Source: Gemmobacter caeruleus (lineage in GTDB: Bacteria; Pseudomonadota; Alphaproteobacteria; Rhodobacterales; Rhodobacteraceae). Taken from it: 64,000 nt of DNA. A program made the position numbers and the translations under genes. The stretch spans positions 372,001-436,000 of the forward strand of contig NZ_VKKX01000022.1 of the NCBI RefSeq assembly GCF_008271655.1. Direction: 5' to 3'. Shown here in pieces: positions 26,022 to 33,177 of the stretch (its first letter is position 1; the number at the start of each line of letters is the position of its first letter). Under the pieces are notes generated by a model. It was not told where the DNA came from. It did not search any database and saw only the letters and a program-made list of their open reading frames with translations.

Positions 26022-28550
26022 CTAGGCTGCGGTCCCCGTCTCGGCCGGCGGGCGCGGGGCGGGGCCGGCCTCGCCCTCCAGCAAGCGGCGGCGGCGGGTG
26101 CTTTCCTCGACGGCCTGTCGCAGCGTGTCATCCTTGGACAACAGCGTGAGAAAGCGTGCCTCATCCAGCCGGAGCAGCGTGCAATGGGTGATGGCGGTCG
26201 CCTGCGCGCGGCGCGGGCGGCGGGTCAGGATGCCCAGTTGCCCGAAGATTTCGCCCCGGCCCAGCCGCTGCAACTGTCCGGCAAAGGCCACCTCCACCGC
26301 GCCCGAGGCGATGAAGAACACATGCCGCGCCGGGTCGCCCTTGCGGATCAGCACATCGCCGGGCTGCGCGTAAACCGTGGCGATGCCCTTTTGCACCATG
26401 CGCAACTGCGCCGCATCCAGCCCGGCCAAGGCCGGCAACTGGCGCAGCATTTCGGTCTTCTGCACCGCCAGATCGAGGCGCGGGCGGATGGTCAGCCGCT
26501 TGCGCTGCCCGGCCAGCGATTGCCGCAGCGCGGTGTGCAATTCGCGCCCGATCAGCCCATCTTTCAGCAGCGTGTCATATTCACGTTCCTCCAGCCGCAG
26601 GGCGAGACGGCGGATGAAGCGGCGCTCCAGCTCCTCGGCATAGCCGGGATATTGCAGCCGCAGCGCGTCCAGCGCCAGCGCGCCGGCATCCTGCCGGGTC
26701 TTCAGCACCTGATGCAGCAGCTCTGCCACGCGGCGGCCATGGATGCGGCGGATCTTGGTGTCGATGTAAAGGTGCAGTTCCTCAAGGATCCGGCGTTGGC
26801 TCAGCAGCATCTCGAAGCGCCGCGCGATCAGCGCCGCCAACGGGCGCGAGATGCGCAGGCGGTTGTGCAGCTCGATCACCACCCGCTCGCCCCGGGCAAA
26901 GCGCAGCGCGCGCCGGGCGCCCCGCAGATAGCCCGCGCGCCCGCCGCTGCGCGTGGCTTCCAGCAGGCGGTCGGTATCGGAGAGCATCCGCTCCGCCTCC
27001 TCGGGTGACAATTCCTGATCGTGGAATGCCTCCAGCACCATGTCGCGTTCGCGCCCGGTCATGGCCAGCAGGCCCAGCGGGATGCGGTCCTTTTGCCGGA
27101 TCGCGTCATCCGCATCGGCCAGCGCCACCGCCTGATCCAGCCGCGCGGCAAAGCCCTTGGCCTCGGACCGGACGATGTCATGGGTCAGGTCGTGGTCCTT
27201 CACGCTTTCGGCCACTTCCTCGCGCACGGTTTGCAGCGCGACCGCGACCACCTGCCGCGACAGCGCCAGGTCGATCGGCGCGAGGCGCGCAAGCCCCAGC
27301 CCCCGGATGACCCGACGCAGGCTGGAGCCCTGGATGAAGAGCGTATAGAGCGTGAAGCCGGTGGCCAGGATGCCCAGTTCGCGCCGGATATCGGCGGGCA
27401 CACGCCAGTTTTCTGTCACGGCCAGCGCCAGGGCCAGCGTGACCGCACCGCGCAAGCCCCCCCAGAGGATCGCGATGCGATAGGGCCGCTCCACCTGCGG
27501 CGAGAGGTTCAGCGCCGACAGCATCGGCAGCACGCCCCAGAGCATGACCACCCGCGCCGCCGTGGCGGCCAGGATCACCACGAGGATCAGCAGGAAATCC
27601 CAGGGCCGCGCATCGCTCAAGAGCCGCGGGATCAGCAGCGAGGCCATGACGAAGATCAGCGCCCCGGCCCAATGCGCCAGCAGATCCCAGGTCTCGCGAA
27701 GGTTGGTCCAGACGGCGGGGGCCAGCCGGCCGGGGCCGACCCAGTTCAGCGTCATCCCCGCCACCACCACCGCCACCACGCCCGAGGCGCCCAGCAGCGT
27801 ATCGGCGATGATATAGGTGCCATAGGGTACCGCGATCGACAGCGACAATTGCGCCAGCGGCCAGGCCGCCAGCAGCCGCATCGCCCGCAGCGCCACCCGC
27901 GCGATCAGCCAGCCGGTCAGCACGCCGGTCGCGATGATGGTGGGCAGGCCGATAAAGGCATCGCGCAGCGTGGGGTTCGGCACGCCGGCCATGACGAAGG
28001 TCAGAAAGAACCCGAACAGCGCGATGGCGGCGGCGTCGTTCAGCAGGCTTTCGCCCTCCACGATCCTTGCCAGACGCTGCGGGGCGGCCAGGCTGCGAAA
28101 GATGCCGACCACCGCCGAAGGGTCGGTGGTGGAGACGACCGCCCCGAGCAGGAAACAGGCCAGCACCGGCATGGAACTGAACGGCGTCAGCGCCAGCCCG
28201 ACAAAGGCGGTCGCCACCAGCACCGCCAAGACCGCCATGACAAGGATCGGCACCCAGTCATCCAGCATCCGCCGCAGATCGAGGCCCAGCGCCACCTGAA
28301 AGATCAGCGTCGGCAGAAAGACATAGAGGAAGACGCTTGATTTGATCGGCAGCGCGAGCAGCGTGGTGACGCTTTCGGGCAGCTGGTCGCCCCAGGCGGT
28401 CGAAAGCCCGACCGAGGCCGCGCCCAGCGCCGCCCCCACCACGGCCAGCACCACCGAATAAGGCAGGCGCAAACGCTCCGCCACCGGCTCGGCCAGGGCG
28501 ATGACGACGAACAGCAGCGCAAGCGCCGATACGAGCAAAACGATATCCAT
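26022..28550 (-). CDS. CPA1-type cation:proton antiporter with C-terminal cyclic-nucleotide-binding domain
   Basis: The 842-residue protein has an N-terminal sodium/proton exchanger domain of about 12 hydrophobic segments (1-430). It includes FLPTLIFQVALGLDLR, STTDPSAVVGIFRSL and VEGESLLNDAAAIALFGFFL, where the acidic pairs in helices 5-6 are expected. A long cytoplasmic linker of about 280 residues, rich in Arg and Leu helices, follows. A cNMP-binding domain lies at about 715-815: GDVLIRKGDPARHVFFIASG then FGQLGILTRRPRRAQATA, resembling the GELGLLxxxPRxAT pocket with the Arg present. This suggests gating or activation by cAMP or cGMP, by analogy with SpNHE-type fusions. It is convergent with dnaE. 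Confidence 0.9.
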   Translation of the reverse strand: MDIVLLVSALALLFVVIALAEPVAERLRLPYSVVLAVVGAALGAASVGLSTAWGDQLPESVTTLLALPIKSSVFLYVFLPTLIFQVALGLDLRRMLDDWVPILVMAVLAVLVATAFVGLALTPFSSMPVLACFLLGAVVSTTDPSAVVGIFRSLAAPQRLARIVEGESLLNDAAAIALFGFFLTFVMAGVPNPTLRDAFIGLPTIIATGVLTGWLIARVALRAMRLLAAWPLAQLSLSIAVPYGTYIIADTLLGASGVVAVVVAGMTLNWVGPGRLAPAVWTNLRETWDLLAHWAGALIFVMASLLIPRLLSDARPWDFLLILVVILAATAARVVMLWGVLPMLSALNLSPQVERPYRIAILWGGLRGAVTLALALAVTENWRVPADIRRELGILATGFTLYTLFIQGSSLRRVIRGLGLARLAPIDLALSRQVVAVALQTVREEVAESVKDHDLTHDIVRSEAKGFAARLDQAVALADADDAIRQKDRIPLGLLAMTGRERDMVLEAFHDQELSPEEAERMLSDTDRLLEATRSGGRAGYLRGARRALRFARGERVVIELHNRLRISRPLAALIARRFEMLLSQRRILEELHLYIDTKIRRIHGRRVAELLHQVLKTRQDAGALALDALRLQYPGYAEELERRFIRRLALRLEEREYDTLLKDGLIGRELHTALRQSLAGQRKRLTIRPRLDLAVQKTEMLRQLPALAGLDAAQLRMVQKGIATVYAQPGDVLIRKGDPARHVFFIASGAVEVAFAGQLQRLGRGEIFGQLGILTRRPRRAQATAITHCTLLRLDEARFLTLLSKDDTLRQAVEESTRRRRLLEGEAGPAPRPPAETGTAA

Positions 28551-28647
28551 TTCCGCAGGATATGCGATGCGGCGCGGGGGCGGAACGGGCCTTCACGGTT
28601 TTTTGCGGCGGGTATCGCGGGGCCGGGCAGTCGGTGGCACGACTCGG

Positions 28648-28682
28648 TTGCTGCATTTGCAGGTTAATGCTACATATGCAGG
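28648..28682 (+). promoter_or_regulatory. Two direct repeats upstream of the SorC/DeoR regulator, probable operator
   Basis: TTGCTGCATTTGCAGG (28648-28663) and ATGCTACATATGCAGG (28667-28682) match at 13 of 16 positions and start 19 bp apart. The first contains the inverted repeat CTGCA-TT-TGCAG, and the second nearly the same. The second copy overlaps the initiation region just before the ATG at 28684. This places the pair where an autoregulating SorC-type repressor would block both transcription and translation initiation. Alternatively the AT-rich patch could be the promoter itself. Confidence 0.55.
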
Positions 28683-28683
28683 C

Positions 28684-29688
28684 ATGACCCTGCCCGACCC
28701 CGCCCCCAACCCCGGCTATGCCGCGCGCCTGCCGGCCGATGAAAGCCGCGATCACCTGATGGTTCAGGTGGCAAAACTCTATTACGAGCTGAACCGCACC
28801 CAGGCCGAAATCGCCGCCGATCTGGGCCTGACGCGATGGCAGGTCGGCAAATTGCTGACCGAGGCGCGGGCCGAAGGCGTGGTGCGGATCGAGATCCAGC
28901 CCCGCGCCAACCGCGCCGCCGGGCTGGAGGTGGCGCTACAATCCCGCTGGGGCTTGCGCGAGGCTATCGTGGTGCCGATGGGCGGCGCCAGCGATCAGGG
29001 TCTGCTGAACGATGCCGTGGCGCAGGCCGCCGCGCGCTGGCTGGCGGGGCTGCATCCGCGCCCGGCGCTGATGGGGGTCAGCTGGGGCCGCACCATGGCC
29101 GCGCTGGCCCGCGCCCTGCCGCAGGGCTGGGCGCCGGGGCTGGAGGTGGTGCTGGTCAACGGCGCCGCCGCCCTGACGGTGACCGACGCCGCCAGTTCCG
29201 CCGTGGCCGAGGCGGTGGCGCAGGCCGCGGGCGGGCGGGCGACGCTGTTGCCGGTGCCGGCCATTCTGGGCCAGTCCGCCACCCGTGACGCGCTGGAATC
29301 CGATCCGGTGATCGCCCGCGCCCTAGCCCGGGCCGAGGCCGCGCCGCTGCTGGCCTTTTCCATGGGCGGCGTCTCCGAGGATTCGGTGCTGCATGCCCAG
29401 GGCTATCTGACCGCCGCAGACATGGCCCAGCTGCGCGCGCACGGCGCCGTGGGCGATATTCTGGGCCGTTTCGTGACAGCCGATGGCGCGATTGCCGACC
29501 CTGCCCTTGATGCGCGCACGCTGGGGCTGCGGCTGGACCGGCTGCGCGACAAGCCCCATACCCTCGCGCTGGTCGCGGGGGCCGAGAAACAGGCCGTGGC
29601 GCGTGCCGCGCTCAGGGCCGGATATGTCACCGTGCTGGTCACCGACGATGCGACCGCACGCGCCTTGCTGGAGGAAAGCGATGACTGA
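28684..29688 (+). CDS. SorC/DeoR-type sugar-binding transcriptional regulator
   Basis: The 334-residue product starts at the ATG at 28684. A helix-turn-helix lies at about 30-60 (YYELNRTQAEIAADLGLTRW then QVGKLLTEARAEGVV), followed by the SorC sugar-phosphate-binding domain: LMGVSWGRTMAALARALPQG, VVLVNGAAA, and toward the end TAADMAQLRAHGAVGDILGR. The C-terminal segment VAGAEKQAVARAALRAGYVT is family-typical. It is the first gene of an operon with deoC (8 bp overlap) and the double ALDH. The inferred effector is a deoxyribose phosphate. It probably represses its own operon through the direct repeats at its start. Confidence 0.9.
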   Translation: MTLPDPAPNPGYAARLPADESRDHLMVQVAKLYYELNRTQAEIAADLGLTRWQVGKLLTEARAEGVVRIEIQPRANRAAGLEVALQSRWGLREAIVVPMGGASDQGLLNDAVAQAAARWLAGLHPRPALMGVSWGRTMAALARALPQGWAPGLEVVLVNGAAALTVTDAASSAVAEAVAQAAGGRATLLPVPAILGQSATRDALESDPVIARALARAEAAPLLAFSMGGVSEDSVLHAQGYLTAADMAQLRAHGAVGDILGRFVTADGAIADPALDARTLGLRLDRLRDKPHTLALVAGAEKQAVARAALRAGYVTVLVTDDATARALLEESDD

Positions 29689-30640
29689 AGCCACAGGCTT
29701 TGCCCGCATGACGGGCACGCCCTTCACCCCCGACTGGTTCGAGACCGTCTCGGTCAATACCTCGGCCGCCGAACGCCGGGCGGCCAGCCTGCCGGGGCGG
29801 CGCACGGTCAAGAAGGACTGGCAGGCGGCCTGGCTGGCCCGCGCCATCACCTGCATCGACCTGACCACGCTTGCGGGCGACGATACCGCCGGACGGGTGC
29901 AGCGCCTCTGCGCCAAGGCGCGCCAGCCGCTGCGCGCCGACCTGGCCGAGGCCCTGGGGCTGGAGGGGCTGACGGTGGGCGCGGTCTGCGTCTATCCGAC
30001 CATGGTGGCCCATGCGGTCAAGGCGCTGGCCGGGTCGGGCATCCCGGTCGCCTCGGTCGCCACCGGCTTTCCCGCCGGGCTGACGCCCCTGCCGCTGCGG
30101 CTGGCGGAGATCCGCTATGCGGTGGAGATGGGCGCGGCCGAGATCGACATCGTCATCACCCGCGAACATGCGCTGACCGGCAACTGGGCCGCGCTGTATG
30201 ACGAAATCGCCCAGATGCGCGAAGCCTGTGGCGCGGCGCATATGAAGGCGATCCTTGCGACCGGCGATCTTAAGACGCTGAGCAATGTCTACAAGGCCAG
30301 CATGGTGGCGATGCAGGCGGGGGCTGATTTCATCAAGACCTCCACCGGCAAGGAGGAGGTGAACGCCACCCTGCCCGTCTCGCTGACCATGGTGCGAGCG
30401 CTGCGCGACTTTCGCGACCGGACCGGGCAATGGGTGGGCTTCAAGCCCGCCGGCGGGTTGAAGACCGCCAAGGATGCGATGAACTGGCTGATCCTGATGA
30501 AAGAGGAGATGGGCACGCGCTGGTGCATGCCCGATCTGTTCCGCATCGGTGCCTCGTCCATGCTGGGCGATATCGAGCGGCAGTTGGAACATCATGTGAC
30601 GGGCCGCTATTCGGCCGCCAACCGGCACGCCCTGGCCTGA
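29681..30640 (+). CDS. deoC: Deoxyribose-phosphate aldolase
   Basis: DeoC splits 2-deoxyribose 5-phosphate to acetaldehyde and glyceraldehyde 3-phosphate. From the ATG at 29681 the protein is 319 residues, longer than the 250-260 of Escherichia coli and close to the human-type DERA in size. The core includes VGAVCVYPTMVAHAVKAL, EIDIVITREHAL, MKAILATGDLKTL and the Schiff-base Lys in DFIKTSTGK (about residue 219), plus GFKPAGGLKTAKDAMNWL. The N-terminal 80 residues hold a segment typical of the long form. The start overlaps the regulator stop by 8 bp and a GAGG site precedes it. The ALDH gene follows after 13 bp. Confidence 0.95.
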   Translation: MTEATGFARMTGTPFTPDWFETVSVNTSAAERRAASLPGRRTVKKDWQAAWLARAITCIDLTTLAGDDTAGRVQRLCAKARQPLRADLAEALGLEGLTVGAVCVYPTMVAHAVKALAGSGIPVASVATGFPAGLTPLPLRLAEIRYAVEMGAAEIDIVITREHALTGNWAALYDEIAQMREACGAAHMKAILATGDLKTLSNVYKASMVAMQAGADFIKTSTGKEEVNATLPVSLTMVRALRDFRDRTGQWVGFKPAGGLKTAKDAMNWLILMKEEMGTRWCMPDLFRIGASSMLGDIERQLEHHVTGRYSAANRHALA

Positions 30641-30653
30641 GGAGACCGAGACC

Positions 30654-33026
30654 ATGCCCGCCATCAAGGACATCATGCAGACCATGGAATACGGCCCCGC
30701 CCCCGAAGCCCATGCCGAAGCCGCTGCCTGGATCGCCGACCGCCCGGTGCTGGGCCATTTCATCAATGGCCGCTTCACCGCCCCCGAAGGCCCGACGACC
30801 GAGGTGCTGAACCCCGCCACCGGTGCCGTGCTGTGCCGCGTGGCGCTTGGCACCGGGGCCGAGGTCGATGCGGCCATGCGCGCGGCCCGCGCGGCGCAAC
30901 CGAAATGGGCCGCCCTGCCCGGCCATGAACGGGCGCGGTTCCTCTATGCCATCGCGCGCCATGTGCAAAAGCGCGAGCGCTTTCTGGCGGTGCTGGAAAC
31001 GCTCGACAATGGCAAGACCATCCGCGAGACGCGCGATATCGACATCCCGCTGGTGGCGCGGCATTTCTATCATCATGCCGGCTGGGCCGAGGTGCTGGAG
31101 ACCGAATTGCCCGGCCTTGCGCCGGTGGGCGTCTGCGGCCAGATCATCCCGTGGAACTTCCCGCTGCTGATGCTGGCCTGGAAGGTGGCGCCGGCACTGG
31201 CCGCCGGCAATACGGTGGTGCTGAAACCCGCCGACCTCACGCCGCTGACCGCCTATGCCTTTGCCGAGATCTGCCGCGAGATCGGCCTGCCCGCTGGCGT
31301 GTTGAACATCGTCAATGGCGACGGGGCGACCGGCGCCGCGATTGCCGGGCATCCGGGCGTGGACAAGTTGGCCTTCACCGGCTCGACCGAGGTGGGGCGC
31401 ACGATCCGCCGCCAGATCGCCGGATCGGGCAAGAAGCTGTCGCTGGAACTGGGCGGCAAATCGCCCTTCATCGTCTTTGAGGATGCCGATCTGGATGCGG
31501 CGGTGGAAGGCGTGGTGGATGCGATATGGTTCAACCAGGGCGAGGTCTGCTGCGCCGGGTCGCGCATTCTGGTGCAAGAGGGCGTGGCGCCGCGCTTTTT
31601 CGCCAAGCTGACCGCGCGGATGGAAACGCTGCGGGTCGGCGATCCGCTGGACAAGACGATGGATGTGGGCGCCCTCGTGTCGCAGCGCCAGCGCGCCCGG
31701 ATCGAGGCGCTGCTGGCGCAGGGCGAGGCCGAGGGCGCGGTGCTGCATCGCGCACCGGGGCAGTTGCCGGCCAAAGGCGCCTTCTGCGCGCCGGGCTTTT
31801 TCACCGGCACCGCCCCCGCCCATGCGGTGAACCAGACCGAGATCTTCGGCCCCGTCGCCACCACGCTGACCTTCCGCACCCCGGATGAGGCGGTGACGCT
31901 GGCCAATGACAGCCGCTATGGGCTGGCGGCCTCGGTCTGGTCGGAAAACATCAACCGCGCGATCGAGGTGGCGGCGCAGGTCAAGGCCGGGGTGGTCTGG
32001 ATCAACGCGACCAATATCTTTGACGCGGGCGCGCCCTTTGGCGGCTATCGCGAAAGCGGCTTTGGCCGCGAGGGCGGGCGCGCGGGGATGCTGGAATATC
32101 TGGCCCCGGCCTGGGAAAAGGCCGGCAAGCCCCGCCCTGCCCCCGCCCCCGTGCCCGCCGTGACGCCGGCCGACCGCGCCCAGCCCGACGGGATCGACGT
32201 GACGGCCAAGCTCTATATCGGCGGCAAGCAGGCCCGGGCCGATGGCGGGCAAAGCTACAGCGTCACCGGCAAGGGCGGCGCGGTTCTGGGTCAGGCCGCG
32301 CTGGCCAACCGCAAGGATGTGCGCAACGCGGTCGAGGCCGCGGCCAAGGCTGGCGGCTGGGGCGGCGTCACCGCGCATAACCGCGCGCAGGTGCTGTATT
32401 TCCTGGCCGAGAATCTGGCGCAGCGTCAGGCCGAATTCGTGGCCGCGCTGACCGCCGCCGGCACACCCAAACCGGCGGCCGAAGTGGAGACGACGATCCG
32501 CCGCGCCTTCTGGTATGCCGCGCAGGCCGACAAGTTCGACGGCGCGGTGACCGCCACCAAGACCCGCCATGTGACGATGACGGTGAACGAAGCCTTTGGC
32601 ACGATGGGCCTGATCGCGCCCGACGAGGCGCCGCTTCTGGGCCTGATGTCGCTGATCCTGCCCGCCATCGCCATGGGCAACCGCGTGGTCGCGGTGGCAA
32701 GCCAAAGCCAGCCGCTGATCGCGGCGCGGCTCTATCAGGTGCTGGAAACCTCGGACCTGCCGGCGGGGGTCGTCAACCTCTTGACCGGCGAGCGTGATGC
32801 ACTGGCCCGCACGCTGGCCGATCACGACGATGTGGCGGCGCTCTGGTATTGCGGCAGCGCCGAAGGCGCCGGCATGGTCGAGACCGCCAGCGCCGGCAAC
32901 CTCAAGCCGGTCTGGACCGATCAGGGCCGCCTGCGCGACTGGCTCGACCCGGCGCAGGGTCAGGGTCGCGACTGGCTGCGCCGCGCCTGTCAGGTCAAGA
33001 CGATCTGGCTGCCCTACGGCGCCTGA
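30654..33026 (+). CDS. ALDH16-type double aldehyde dehydrogenase
   Basis: The 790-residue protein is a fusion of two aldehyde dehydrogenase domains. Domain 1 (about 1-500) is complete: PWNFPLLMLAWKVAPALAAG, LAFTGSTEVG, LELGGKSP with general-base Glu265, and NQGEVCCAGSR with nucleophile Cys299, then EIFGPVATTLTF and PFGGYRESGFGREGG. A Pro-rich linker follows. Domain 2 (about 525-790) keeps the fold's front half but lacks the ELGGK and catalytic Cys motifs, so it is a pseudo-enzyme half, as in the bacterial ALDH16 group. It lies 13 bp after deoC and ribosome-site GGAGACC precedes its ATG. It likely oxidises the acetaldehyde made by DeoC. Confidence 0.93.
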   Translation: MPAIKDIMQTMEYGPAPEAHAEAAAWIADRPVLGHFINGRFTAPEGPTTEVLNPATGAVLCRVALGTGAEVDAAMRAARAAQPKWAALPGHERARFLYAIARHVQKRERFLAVLETLDNGKTIRETRDIDIPLVARHFYHHAGWAEVLETELPGLAPVGVCGQIIPWNFPLLMLAWKVAPALAAGNTVVLKPADLTPLTAYAFAEICREIGLPAGVLNIVNGDGATGAAIAGHPGVDKLAFTGSTEVGRTIRRQIAGSGKKLSLELGGKSPFIVFEDADLDAAVEGVVDAIWFNQGEVCCAGSRILVQEGVAPRFFAKLTARMETLRVGDPLDKTMDVGALVSQRQRARIEALLAQGEAEGAVLHRAPGQLPAKGAFCAPGFFTGTAPAHAVNQTEIFGPVATTLTFRTPDEAVTLANDSRYGLAASVWSENINRAIEVAAQVKAGVVWINATNIFDAGAPFGGYRESGFGREGGRAGMLEYLAPAWEKAGKPRPAPAPVPAVTPADRAQPDGIDVTAKLYIGGKQARADGGQSYSVTGKGGAVLGQAALANRKDVRNAVEAAAKAGGWGGVTAHNRAQVLYFLAENLAQRQAEFVAALTAAGTPKPAAEVETTIRRAFWYAAQADKFDGAVTATKTRHVTMTVNEAFGTMGLIAPDEAPLLGLMSLILPAIAMGNRVVAVASQSQPLIAARLYQVLETSDLPAGVVNLLTGERDALARTLADHDDVAALWYCGSAEGAGMVETASAGNLKPVWTDQGRLRDWLDPAQGQGRDWLRRACQVKTIWLPYGA

Positions 33027-33113
33027 CGCCCGCGCCTCGCGGCCGGGAACCATTGCCCCGGCCGCGGGTTGCGCTCGTGCGGAATTGCGCGTGACAGAGC
33101 CCGCCCTTTCCGT

Positions 33114-33146
33114 GCAAACCTTGGGCAAACCTTGGGCAAACCTTGG
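33114..33146 (+). repeat. Tandem repeat, three perfect 11-base copies
   Basis: The unit GCAAACCTTGG occurs three times end to end (33114-33124, 33125-33135, 33136-33146). It lies in the 151-bp spacer between the ALDH gene and the AI-2E family gene, 31 bp before the latter's start. The 11-base period is close to one helical turn, so a protein could bind the copies on one DNA face; slippage-prone promoter spacing is another possibility. No protein is assigned. Confidence 0.9.
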
Positions 33147-33177
33147 CCCCGCGGCCGGCACGAAGGAGAATGCGGCA

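Noticed and set aside
22505-26164. A 1219-codon open frame antisense to dnaE
   Set aside because: DnaE on the plus strand has all its catalytic motifs. The antisense frame is a consequence of codon bias, and its start lies inside the neighbouring antiporter gene.
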